From contig NZ_CAKUBT010000030.1 in the NCBI RefSeq assembly GCF_934643285.1, positions 1 to 14,767 of the forward strand: 14,767 nucleotides of DNA. Reading direction: 5' to 3'. Below, one piece after another: positions 1 through 6,362 of the stretch (position 1 is the first letter of the stretch; each line of letters starts with the position of its first letter). A model generated the notes under the pieces. The model made no database searches, was not told where the DNA came from, and saw only the letters and a program-made list of their open reading frames with translations. Origin of the DNA: an uncultured Ellagibacter sp. (GTDB lineage: Bacteria > Actinomycetota > Coriobacteriia > Coriobacteriales > Eggerthellaceae). Both the position numbers and the translations under genes were made by a program.

Positions 1-1100
1 ATGTTCGCCTCGGTCAGCAGCTTGTCGAAGAACTCCCAGCTGCCCACGCCCTCAGGCGTCTTGCACCAGATATACGGGCTGTTCACCGCACCGTACACAG
101 TGAACCCGGCAGCCTCGAGGCCCTCCTTGATCACGCGCGCGTTGTTGCGGTAGTACGCAAGCGTCTCCTCGATCTGGCGCTCGCCTTCCTCGGTGTAGAT
201 TGCCGCGGCACCGCGCTGGATGATGTAGCTCGCGCCGTTGAACTTCGTGCACTGGCGGCGGTTCCACATGGCGTTCAGGCTCTGGCCGTCGCGTTCGAGT
301 TCCTTAGGCACCACAGTATAGCCGCAGCGTGCACCGGTAAATCCTGCGGTCTTCGAGAACGAGCGGAACTCGATGGCGCAGGTCTTGGCGCCTTCCACCT
401 CGTAGATGGAGTGCGGCACGCCCTCCTCGGTGATGAAGCGCTCGTAAGCCGCGTCGAACATGATGATCGAGCCGTTGGCGTTCGCGTAGTCGACCCACAC
501 CTTCAGCTGCTCGGCGGTGAGCACCGTGCCCGTGGGGTTGTTCGGGCTGCACAGGTAGATGACGTCCGCACGGCCCTCGGGAAGCGCAGGGCAGAAGCCG
601 TTTTCGGCGGTGGTGGGCATGTAGGTGATGTTCGTCCAGCGCTCGGCTTCGGCATCGTAGTCGCCCACGCGGCCCGCCATCGCGTTGGAGTCGACGTAGA
701 CGGGGTACACTGGGTCGCAAACGGCGATGACGTTGTCGACGTCGAGGATGTCGCCGATGTTGCCGCAGTCGGACTTCGCGCCATCGGAGATGAAGATCTC
801 GTTGTCGGCGATGTCGACTCCGCGTGCGTGGAAGTCCTTCTCCGCGATGACCGATCGCAGGAAGTCGTAGCCCTGCTCAGGGCCGTAGCCGTGGAAGGTT
901 TCGGTATGCGACAGGTCGTCGACGGCGGCGTGCATGGCCTCGATGACGGCAGGTGCGAGCGGGCGCGTCACGTCGCCGATGCCCATCTTGATGAGCTTCG
1001 CCTCGGGGTGCGCCTCGGAATATGCGGCCGTGCGACGGGCGATCTCGGAGAAGAGATAGCTGCCTGGAAGTTTCTGGTAGTTCGGATTGACCTTAGCCAC
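1..1100 (-). CDS. dapL: LL-diaminopimelate aminotransferase, C-terminus cut by window edge
   Basis: PLP-dependent fold-type I aminotransferase. By family it makes LL-2,6-diaminopimelate directly from tetrahydrodipicolinate and glutamate, bypassing the acylated intermediates of the lysine and peptidoglycan pathway. Visible: N-terminus MAKVNPNYQKLPGSYLFSEI, the early KMGIGDVTRPL segment, the substrate-loop SPNNPTG, and the PLP-lysine block SFSKTAGFTGARCGY with the Schiff-base Lys near residue 250. These blocks in this order are typical of DapL rather than of generic AspC. The start is GTG at 1100, with an AAGGAG ribosome binding site 7 bases upstream; no ATG gives the conserved N-terminus. 366 codons are visible. 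The family is usually about 400-410 residues, so roughly the last 40 are outside the window. It is monocistronic in view, about 150 bases downstream of the K+ channel gene. Confidence is high for the family and good for the DapL assignment. Confidence 0.92.
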   Translation of the reverse strand, partial: MAKVNPNYQKLPGSYLFSEIARRTAAYSEAHPEAKLIKMGIGDVTRPLAPAVIEAMHAAVDDLSHTETFHGYGPEQGYDFLRSVIAEKDFHARGVDIADNEIFISDGAKSDCGNIGDILDVDNVIAVCDPVYPVYVDSNAMAGRVGDYDAEAERWTNITYMPTTAENGFCPALPEGRADVIYLCSPNNPTGTVLTAEQLKVWVDYANANGSIIMFDAAYERFITEEGVPHSIYEVEGAKTCAIEFRSFSKTAGFTGARCGYTVVPKELERDGQSLNAMWNRRQCTKFNGASYIIQRGAAAIYTEEGERQIEETLAYYRNNARVIKEGLEAAGFTVYGAVNSPYIWCKTPEGVGSWEFFDKLLTEAN

Positions 1101-1222
1101 GAAAGTGCTCCTTGTCGTTTCGGTTCCTGCAAGCGGCGGATGCCGCGTCGCGCGGGCCCGCCTTCGTGCCCACGCTTCTGTGTCGTCCTCCATTGTGCCG
1201 CAGATTGACCGAGTACGCGCGC

Positions 1223-1256
1223 AATTTAACGTTAACGCCAGTGATTTAACATTATC
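1223..1256 (-). promoter_or_regulatory. AT-rich repeated motif upstream of dapL (possible operator/promoter)
   Basis: An AT-rich island in otherwise GC-rich DNA, just after the stop of the K+ channel gene and about 125-155 bases before the dapL start. On the plus strand ATTTAAC occurs twice (1224-1230 and 1244-1250), the first followed directly by the palindrome GTTAAC (1230-1235). On the minus strand GATAAT at 1251-1256 resembles a -10 box and overlaps the upstream stop codon. I cannot pair a convincing -35, and no regulator is identifiable. It could simply be AT-rich intergenic DNA. Confidence 0.3.
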
Positions 1257-1674
1257 GCGCGCGGCGGTATTCCCTCACCCGTTTGGAGAACGCGGCCAGC
1301 TCCTCGGGGGTCATCTCGTCGAGGCGCTCGAGGTTGGCGGCGAAGTTGGCGAGCGTGCCCTCTTGGCGCGCCTTGAGTGCGGTCGTGCAATAGCTCACGA
1401 CAACGCCGGTGAGAAGCGCGATGTAGAAAATGCTTAGGACACTGAGCACTACGGCTGCCACGCGCGCCACCGGCCCCGACGCGTTCACGTCGCCGAATCC
1501 GATGGTCGATACCACTTCGAAGGAGAACCACGCCCCGTCGCCGAAGGTGAGGGTTTCGGGGTCGGCGAGCCATACCGCCGCCGAGCATATGAGGAAGGCG
1601 ATCGCGAACACGCAGGTAATCGGCCCGAACCCCGAGTGCCTCAGCACGTCCACGAGCATGCGGAAGTTTATCAT
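1252..1674 (-). CDS. Small two-TM potassium channel (Ion_trans_2 type)
   Basis: 140-residue membrane protein. Order of parts: first hydrophobic helix about 15-36, pore helix with selectivity filter TIGFGD at 57-62 (a variant of TVGYGD), second helix about 66-92, then a charged helical cytoplasmic tail to 140. This is the minimal KcsA/Ion_trans_2 layout, so it probably assembles as a tetramer passing K+ or mixed cations. A longer in-frame reading up to 1902 exists but runs back through the ClC gene. The ATG at 1674 is chosen because it overlaps the ClC stop as ATGA and gives a clean channel. No RCK or ligand-binding domain follows, so gating is unknown. The overlap implies translational coupling to the anion-transport gene. 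Confidence 0.8.
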   Translation of the reverse strand: MINFRMLVDVLRHSGFGPITCVFAIAFLICSAAVWLADPETLTFGDGAWFSFEVVSTIGFGDVNASGPVARVAAVVLSVLSIFYIALLTGVVVSYCTTALKARQEGTLANFAANLERLDEMTPEELAAFSKRVREYRRAR

Positions 1675-3035
1675 TTGCCTGTCTCCTTGGCCTCTCGCAG
1701 GGTGTCCTTGTTCTCCTGGGTGCTCCCCTGCGGCTTGGAAGGCGCAATCGCCTTCGGAAGGGGAATCGCAGCCCCGATGGCCGCAGCCGCGATCGTGACG
1801 ACGACGCCCTTCACGGGGAAGCACATGATCAGCAGCAGCGCCGTCATCACGGGCTGGCGCATGACGGCTCCCATGCACCCCGCGGTGCACGCGGCCACGC
1901 ACGACGCAGGATCTGCGCCTGTGAGCAGGGAAAAGCCGTAGCCCATGCTCACGCCTGAGAAGATGAGCGGGAAGAAATGGCCTCCGCGCCAGCCCATCTG
2001 GATGCAGAACGGGGTGAGCGCGGCCTTTACGAGCCCGGTTGCTATGAGCGCGCCCGCGCCGATTGCAAGGTAGCTATCCATCAGCAGGTGTGTTTGAGCC
2101 TCGCCTGCGAACATGGTGTAGGGCAGCGCCATGCCGCATACCGCGAGGACGATCCCGCCGAGCACGGCCTTCGCGACGGACCGCTCCCCCATGCGGCTTG
2201 CAAGTTTTCCCGATGCCCAGGTCGATGCGTGGAAGGCCCATCCTGCGGCGCATCCGAGGAGGGCGGCGGGTATGAGCAGCGCGGCTTCGAGCGCGCCCAC
2301 TTCCATCCCTGTGAAACGCGGCAGGCCCATTCCTCCCCCGAACACATCTCCGAGCAGCAGAAACGCCGCGAGTGCGCCTGCAATGGCGCACAGGTAGACA
2401 AAGGTTTTCTGCGCGCGAGGTAACTTGATATCGACGTCGCTTTCGCCGTCTTTAGGTGTGTCCGCCGTTCCTGCGAGTGGGGCCACAAAGCCGTACAAGG
2501 GGGCGGTGAACAGGGCGGTTAAGGCGGCTTGCGTGCCGATGGTGGTGAGCGCGCGGAAGTCGGCGCCGAAGCGCCGCATTCGATCGCCGACCCAGGTGCA
2601 GAGCCCCGCGATCACGCCGGTAAGCCCGGCCTCGGGGCCGATCGACCCGCCGAACAGCAGCGGCAGAAGCGCCGCGAGCGAAAGTTTGCCGATGCCCTCG
2701 TAGCTGTAGCGGCCTTCTTTCTTCACCTTGCCCATGACGGCGGTGAGCTCTTCGGGGCGCGTGCCCGTTTTCTTGTCGAAGTACCCGATGAGTAGCCCGC
2801 CGATGATGCAGACGATGAGCGGATACGGCAGAAAGCCGAATGGCCCCTCCGCAAGCCCCGGCAGATATGCATCCGCCGCCTGGCCGATGAGCGCGGGAAG
2901 CGTAGACCAGAAGAACTCGATCCCCTTGTCCATCAAGAAGAAGAACGCCCACACGAACGCGCCGGCGATGGACCCGGTCGCGATGACGCAAAGCACGAAG
3001 AGCGCGCGGTTGATGGGTTTGGAAAAGTTGGTCAT
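1671..3035 (-). CDS. ClC-family chloride channel / H+-Cl- antiporter
   Basis: 454-residue polytopic protein of the voltage-gated chloride channel family. Visible: multiple hydrophobic helices from residue 10 onward, the anion-pore motif GSIGPEAG at 130-137 with Glu135 in the place of the gating glutamate, a PYTMFAGE segment near 305-312, and the GGHFFP motif at 351-356 (family GGxFxP). The C-terminal tail (about 430-454) is short and charged with no CBS domains, so this is a bacterial short form. The family includes both channels and Cl-/H+ exchangers; the retained gating Glu fits either. The ATG at 3035 has CGGAG 5 bases upstream. The gene is the first of a two-gene unit with the K+ channel, which suggests coupled ion or charge balancing, perhaps in acid or osmotic stress (inference). 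Confidence 0.85.
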   Translation of the reverse strand: MTNFSKPINRALFVLCVIATGSIAGAFVWAFFFLMDKGIEFFWSTLPALIGQAADAYLPGLAEGPFGFLPYPLIVCIIGGLLIGYFDKKTGTRPEELTAVMGKVKKEGRYSYEGIGKLSLAALLPLLFGGSIGPEAGLTGVIAGLCTWVGDRMRRFGADFRALTTIGTQAALTALFTAPLYGFVAPLAGTADTPKDGESDVDIKLPRAQKTFVYLCAIAGALAAFLLLGDVFGGGMGLPRFTGMEVGALEAALLIPAALLGCAAGWAFHASTWASGKLASRMGERSVAKAVLGGIVLAVCGMALPYTMFAGEAQTHLLMDSYLAIGAGALIATGLVKAALTPFCIQMGWRGGHFFPLIFSGVSMGYGFSLLTGADPASCVAACTAGCMGAVMRQPVMTALLLIMCFPVKGVVVTIAAAAIGAAIPLPKAIAPSKPQGSTQENKDTLREAKETGK

Positions 3036-3078
3036 GCAGCTCCGATTTGTCGAGGGGCGTCAAGGGCGAACGCGTGCC

Positions 3079-3087
3079 ATTGTAGCA
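3079..3087 (-). promoter_or_regulatory. Extended -10 promoter for the ClC/K+ channel unit
   Basis: On the minus strand TGC-TACAAT reads as an extended -10 element (TGn plus a 5/6 match to TATAAT). It sits about 45 bases before the ClC start, giving a leader of roughly 36 nt. No good -35 is seen at 16-18 bases, as is common for extended -10 promoters. Confidence 0.45.
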
Positions 3088-3229
3088 TCCCTGCGGTTTT
3101 GAGGAGAGGGGGACAGCCTGGGGAGAGCATGCCTGCGCAGAGATTGCTCTAAGCGCCCGATTTCGTGGCGGGTTCGGGCGGATTGCTCGTGTTGAAGAGG
3201 TCTCTGCGGCTCGCTTGCCCCCGTATAGC

Positions 3230-3256
3230 GGGAAGACCGCTCGAGGCGGCCTTCCC
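3230..3256 (-). terminator. Strong hairpin downstream of DAHP synthase gene
   Basis: Arms of 11 bases (GGGAAGGCCGC and GCGGTCTTCCC on the minus strand, one G-T pair) enclose a 5-base loop, starting about 30 bases after the DAHP synthase stop. No T-run follows on the minus strand, so it is either a weak or factor-assisted terminator, or a 3'-end stabilising stem. Position favours end-of-operon function. Confidence 0.5.
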
Positions 3257-3285
3257 GGTTACGTCATTTTGCTGCGCTCAGTGCA

Positions 3286-4092
3286 CTAGACGATTTTCTT
3301 CCCAAAGACGGCGGCGAGTTCGCGCAGCTCAGCAATAAGGTCGGTGAACTGGGCGGGCGTTAGCTGCTGCGGACCGTCGGAGAGGGCCGCGGGCGGGTTC
3401 GGGTGCACCTCGATCATGATGGAGTCGGCGCCAACCGCCACTGCTGCCCTTGCAAGTGCGGGCACGAGATCGCGCACGCCGGCCGGGTGAGACACATCCA
3501 CGCAGATGGGATAGAGGCTCTGCTTGTGGATGACGGGCACGGCCGAGATATCGAGCGTGAAGCGCGTCGCGGTCTCGAAGGTGCGCAGGCCGCGCTCGCA
3601 GAGCACGACGTTGTCGTTACCCGCCATGGTGATGTAGTCGGTCGCGGCGAGCCACTCGGCGATCGTCCCAGCGAAACCGCGCTTGAACAGGACCATCTTG
3701 TGCGAGTCTTTCGTCACCTTACCGATGTTCTTCAGCAGGCTGAAATTCTGGAAGTTGCGAGCTCCCACCTGCAGACCGTCGACGTAGGAGTGAACCATCT
3801 CGCAGTGCTCGGAGTCCATGACCTCCGTCAGGGTCTTCAGGCCGTACTTGTCTCCCCCAGCCTTCATGATCTGCAGCGCTTCCTCGCCGAGGCCCTGAAA
3901 ACTGTGGGGGTTGGTGCGGGGCTTGAACGCGCCGCCGCGGATCCAATGCAGGCCGAGGCTCGCGATGCACTCGGCGACTTCGTTGAACTGCTCTTCGCTC
4001 TCGACCGAACACGGGCCGGCGAAAATGGTGATCTCGTCGGTCAACGTTCCGTAATCGGGTAGTTTTTGGGACACGGGTTTCACTTCACTCAT
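3286..4092 (-). CDS. aroF: 3-deoxy-7-phosphoheptulonate (DAHP) synthase, type I-beta
   Basis: 268-residue enzyme condensing phosphoenolpyruvate and erythrose 4-phosphate, the first step of the shikimate pathway. Visible motifs: GPCSVES (25-31), RGGAFKPRT (52-60), DGLQVGARNFQN (105-116), LFKRG (135-139), LCERGLRTFE (164-173), DVSHPAG (199-205), IEVHPNP (227-233) and LSDGPQQL (237-244). The expected metal ligands Cys28, His202, Glu228 and Asp239 are all present. It is the bare catalytic barrel: there is no N-terminal ACT/ferredoxin-like domain and no fused chorismate mutase domain, which many relatives carry for feedback control. The chorismate mutase gene directly upstream overlaps it by ATGA, so the two may act as a non-covalent pair (inference). 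Confidence 0.93.
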   Translation of the reverse strand: MSEVKPVSQKLPDYGTLTDEITIFAGPCSVESEEQFNEVAECIASLGLHWIRGGAFKPRTNPHSFQGLGEEALQIMKAGGDKYGLKTLTEVMDSEHCEMVHSYVDGLQVGARNFQNFSLLKNIGKVTKDSHKMVLFKRGFAGTIAEWLAATDYITMAGNDNVVLCERGLRTFETATRFTLDISAVPVIHKQSLYPICVDVSHPAGVRDLVPALARAAVAVGADSIMIEVHPNPPAALSDGPQQLTPAQFTDLIAELRELAAVFGKKIV

Positions 4093-4370
4093 ACGGACGG
4101 GGTCTCCTTCATAACCTTGAGAATTGCCTCGTAGATTTCTCGGAGGTTCTCGTTATACAAAGGTCCCTCATTATAAGAATTGACGCGAGCGAAGATCTCC
4201 TCCTCGCGCTTGGGGTCGTAAAGCCCCATACGGGCTCCCGGTTTGAGTCCGCGGATTACGAGCGAATGACCTGCGCGCTTGTTCAGAAGCGCAACGATTT
4301 GCTGGTCGATTTCGTCGATCTTGGCGCGGTGCGCTTCGATTTCAGCAAGCGACTTGCTTTCTTCTGGCAT
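4089..4370 (-). CDS. Chorismate mutase, AroQ class
   Basis: 93-residue all-helical protein of the AroQ chorismate mutase family, converting chorismate to prephenate for Phe and Tyr. Visible: HRAKIDEIDQQIVALLNKR with the two active-site arginines, then IRGLKPG with the conserved lysine, then YDPKREEEI with the Asp-x-x-Arg pair, then a C-terminal helix. An in-frame ATG at 4385 exists, but its GAGG is only 1 base away. The ATG at 4370 has AGAGGA with a 6-base spacer and is preferred. The stop overlaps the DAHP synthase ATG (ATGA). In Bacillus-type enzymes these two activities are one polypeptide, so the overlapping gene pair suggests that the mutase may also act as the regulatory partner (inference). 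Confidence 0.87.
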   Translation of the reverse strand: MPEESKSLAEIEAHRAKIDEIDQQIVALLNKRAGHSLVIRGLKPGARMGLYDPKREEEIFARVNSYNEGPLYNENLREIYEAILKVMKETPSV

Positions 4371-4438
4371 TGACGTTCCTCTCATGCCTCATTGCTTTAA
4401 CGAGAATCTGCCCTGATGGGGCCACTCGTGTGCTTGAT

Positions 4439-4444
4439 ATGATA
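4439..4444 (-). promoter_or_regulatory. Possible -10 box for chorismate mutase/DAHP synthase unit
   Basis: TATCAT on the minus strand (5/6 to TATAAT) lies about 69 bases before the chosen chorismate mutase start. Only a poor -35 (TTAGCC at 16 bases) is available. The rest of 4371-4582 shows no gene, no leader peptide with a credible ribosome site, and no strong hairpin. Confidence 0.25.
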
Positions 4445-4582
4445 GCAAAAGAGAAGCCGCGGCTAACCCGAAAGCGGATGAAATGGAGCGGCGAGCAGAA
4501 AATCCTAGCATTTGGATAGGCCTCGCACATCGTTCACGGTCTTCGGGCGCATGCAGGCCCGCCGCCTCCTCGCGTGCCTCCG

Positions 4583-5470
4583 CTATAGCGCGCGGAAGCG
4601 GCTTCGGAGGAGCCTCATGTGCTCTTCGTTCATGATCTCAGCGCGTTGCTCCAGGTAAAGGACCATCTTTTCCTGGTCGCGCGGCAGCACGCCGTCGAAA
4701 TGCACCATGTTGGTGTCGTGCCCGGCCTCGATAAAGGACGTGCATCCCGAAAGGCCTGCGATGAAGTCGCGAATCTCGAGGACGATTTCGCGCTCTGCCG
4801 CCGGGACGAAGGCGCCCGATGCTACATCGTGCGCGAGGTCGGCATTGTCGAACACGGTGAGCGTCATGATGTTGATGCGCAGCGGGTTGATGCGCGAGAA
4901 GACCTCGGCAGACGCGCGTGCCGCCTCTAGGCACTTCTCAGCGCCTGCGATGCCCGCCAGGTAGAAGAGCGTGTAGTCGATGCCGACCTTGTCGAGCCGC
5001 GCGCATTGCTGCTCCAGGTCGGCCGCGGTATGTGGCTTGCGCATGAACTTGAGCGCGGGATCGTAGGCGCACTCGGCGCCGATGGAGAGCCCCTGCACCC
5101 CGAGCCGCGCCCAGGTTGTGAGGTCCTCGTCAGTCGCAGCTTTCACGTCCGCCACACGGCAAAAGCCCCCGATGGTCTTCACCTCGGGTAGTTTCTCGTG
5201 AATACGCTCGAGCAGCGGTATGAGGATGTCGCGTGGCATGCCGAAGGGGTTTCCGCCGTAGAGGTAGATGCGCGAGGGCCTGCGCACGTAGGAAGCGAGC
5301 TCGTCGAGGTCGGCCTCCACCTCTTCGCGCGGTGCGGGCCGATAGTCTTTCCCGGGCTTGCGGCACAGCGAGCAGAAGCGGCAGCGGTTGTACGAGCAGC
5401 CGATTTCCGCTTGAAGGATTCCCGATGCCATCTCGTAGGGCAAACGATGCGGCAACTCGACGTAATGCAT
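4583..5470 (-). CDS. Radical SAM protein with CX4CX2C cluster motif
   Basis: 295 residues. The N-terminal motif CSYNRCRFC places three cysteines at 25, 30 and 33 (spacing x4, x2), with a further Cys at 36. This is the 'GCSxNRCxFC' form found in a widespread uncharacterised radical SAM group rather than the canonical CX3CX2C. Downstream are YLYGGNPFGMP (about 70-80, in the place of the SAM-binding GGE motif), then LSIGAECAYDPALKFMRKPHT (about 130-150) and a barrel rich in alternating hydrophobics. There is no C-terminal SPASM cysteine cluster, so it is unlikely to be a RiPP maturase. Substrate is unknown. The ATG at 5470 has GGGAGG 5 bases upstream. It is separated from its neighbours by 197 and 571 bases, so it is probably its own transcription unit, perhaps with the tiny upstream ORF. 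Confidence 0.85.
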   Translation of the reverse strand: MHYVELPHRLPYEMASGILQAEIGCSYNRCRFCSLCRKPGKDYRPAPREEVEADLDELASYVRRPSRIYLYGGNPFGMPRDILIPLLERIHEKLPEVKTIGGFCRVADVKAATDEDLTTWARLGVQGLSIGAECAYDPALKFMRKPHTAADLEQQCARLDKVGIDYTLFYLAGIAGAEKCLEAARASAEVFSRINPLRINIMTLTVFDNADLAHDVASGAFVPAAEREIVLEIRDFIAGLSGCTSFIEAGHDTNMVHFDGVLPRDQEKMVLYLEQRAEIMNEEHMRLLRSRFRAL

Positions 5471-5526
5471 AAGGTCCTCCCTGCTCTTGAGGTTGCCCTG
5501 CGACTTTCTCGCAATCGACCCATGGC

Positions 5527-5574
5527 CTATTCGGCTTTTCGGCCATTCGGTCCCCTATGGCCGTCATGTTTCAT
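5527..5574 (-). CDS. Possible 15-residue leader ORF before radical SAM gene
   Basis: Minus-strand ATG at 5574 preceded by AAGGAG with a 4-base spacer, a better ribosome site than many real genes here have. It encodes MKHDGHRGPNGRKAE and ends in TAG 56 bases before the radical SAM start. A 7-base-pair hairpin lies inside it (arms at 5540-5546 and 5557-5563). It might be a translated leader that controls the next gene, or a small peptide. The ORF is so short that chance cannot be excluded. Confidence 0.3.
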   Translation of the reverse strand: MKHDGHRGPNGRKAE

Positions 5575-5582
5575 TGTGCTCC

Positions 5583-5654
5583 TTGTTCGTGGTCGCGCGC
5601 AAGGAACAATAAGCCCACCGCCCCTTTCCGACTTACATATCGACAATGTTTGTC
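5583..5654. promoter_or_regulatory. Two dyads upstream of radical SAM gene
   Basis: GACAA-N3-TTGTC at 5642-5654 and TTGTTC-N15-GAACAA at 5584-5609 (arms at 5583-5588 and 5604-5609) are perfect inverted repeats in the region expected to hold the promoter of the radical SAM gene. They could be operator sites. On the minus strand TATGTA just beyond the first dyad could be a poor -10. No regulator gene is adjacent. Confidence 0.25.
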
Positions 5655-5747
5655 CGTGAAGAGTCGATTCCGAATAAGAAGACGTCTGCAGCGGGCGGTC
5701 GCGGGCGGCAGAATGGAGCACACCCCTTAGTTGGTGGTCATCTGGGA

Positions 5748-5872
5748 GAGTTGTGCGCTACCTTTTCTAAGGATAACTAAAATCGCTCTTCGCTGACCGG
5801 GGGTTTTTATTTCAGAGAGTGTTCCAGGCAGTCGTAAAGGGCCCCATCGAGCAAAATAACGTCGCACAACTC
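5748..5872. repeat. Long-range 10-base inverted repeat
   Basis: GAGTTGTGCG at 5748-5757 is the exact reverse complement of CGCACAACTC at 5863-5872, 105 bases apart, in the middle of the 571-base region without a gene. It could be the ends of a small dispersed element, or chance. No transposase is nearby. Short minus-strand frames cross the area (for example one from 5983 to 5807), but none has a convincing start. Confidence 0.3.
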
Positions 5873-5900
5873 GCTCAGTTGACCATCGACTTGGGGTTTG

Positions 5901-6028
5901 GCTCCATCCAGCAGCCCCCAACAAGGTTTTGGCTCCGTCCCGCAGCCCCCAACCAGGGTTTCGCTCCGTCCCTCGGCCTCCACGTTGCGAACGTGATGCT
6001 CTCCCAGCTGAGCTCCATCCCCACAGCC
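5901..6028. repeat. Four copies of a 16-17 base core repeat
   Basis: On the plus strand the core GCTCCRTCCnnCAGCC occurs at 5901-5916, 5932-5947, 5963-5978 (GG for AG) and 6012-6028 (one extra base). The first three have an exact 31-base period, and copies 1 and 2 share flanks too (GGTTT before, CCCAAC after). A 15-base palindrome CACGTT-GCG-AACGTG (5981-5995) lies between copies 3 and 4. The repeats follow directly after the CGCC-protein gene. Each could fold as a small stem (GGCT/AGCC). Function unknown. Confidence 0.55.
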
Positions 6029-6035
6029 AGCTCAG
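6008..6035 (-). terminator. Hairpin after the CGCC-motif protein gene
   Basis: CTGAGCT and AGCTCAG (7 base pairs, 14-base loop) start 7 bases after the TAG of the 106-residue protein. There is no T-run, so it is only a candidate end signal for the three-gene unit. It overlaps the fourth copy of the core repeat. Confidence 0.3.
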
Positions 6036-6041
6036 GGTTCG

Positions 6042-6362
6042 CTACAAGCTCCACGACCTGATGCCGTGCACGGTGATGTCCTTCGCGCCGAAGAAGCTGC
6101 GAAGCCCTAGTTCCACCTCGTCGTCGTATTCCATCCCGCGCGCCACGAGGACGCTTCCCAGCTCACCGTGAAGCTCGACGCAGCCCTTCGCGCGCAGCTT
6201 GTCCGCCGTCGCGTCGTCGACGAAGCGCGTCGCCACCTCCGACAAATCGACGCAGCACCCGCACGCACTCGCATGTTCGACGGCGATATGCCGCCATCTC
6301 TTCTTGCGCATGTACGCGGTGAGCTTAGGCGCGTAGGTGACGCGAGGAGGGTGGCCGCTCAT
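6042..6362 (-). CDS. Small CGCC-motif protein, possibly CC/Se-motif family
   Basis: 106 residues, no signal peptide, no membrane helix. Order: KLTAYMRKKRWRHIAVEHA (a helix, then a strand), ACGCC at 33-37, a variable middle with Cys61, GSVLVARG at 69-76, and a C-terminal EVELGLRSFFGAKDITVHGI. From memory this arrangement (AxxYIxxKG...CC...VYV...ixLxxFxGFKxLxVxGI) resembles the 'CC/Se motif' family, in which one Cys can be selenocysteine in relatives. Here all are Cys, and there is no in-frame TGA. Function is not known; vicinal cysteines suggest metal or redox chemistry (inference). The ATG at 6362 directly follows the TAG of the preceding gene, with AGGAAAG upstream inside that gene's end, so the two are surely co-transcribed. 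Confidence 0.6.
   Translation of the reverse strand: MSGHPPRVTYAPKLTAYMRKKRWRHIAVEHASACGCCVDLSEVATRFVDDATADKLRAKGCVELHGELGSVLVARGMEYDDEVELGLRSFFGAKDITVHGIRSWSL

Noticed and set aside
411..1208. 265-codon plus-strand frame
   Set aside because: Antisense shadow of dapL. Its text has no family signal, while the opposite strand carries full aminotransferase motifs.
4342..4530. 62-codon minus-strand frame upstream of chorismate mutase, fairly rich in Phe, considered as an attenuator peptide
   Set aside because: No ribosome binding site, overlaps the mutase start in another frame, and no terminator/antiterminator pair is visible.
5727..5924. 65-codon minus-strand frame ending ...AQLSQMTTN
   Set aside because: Runs through the repeat array, lacks a ribosome site, and is reported only as a finding on possible remnants.
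5901..6028. CRISPR array
   Set aside because: Unit of 31 bases includes the spacer, cores diverge, flanks are also repeated, and no cas genes are near.
5819..6171. Two plus-strand frames of 80 codons
   Set aside because: Low-complexity translation of the repeat array, entering the antisense of the CGCC-protein gene.
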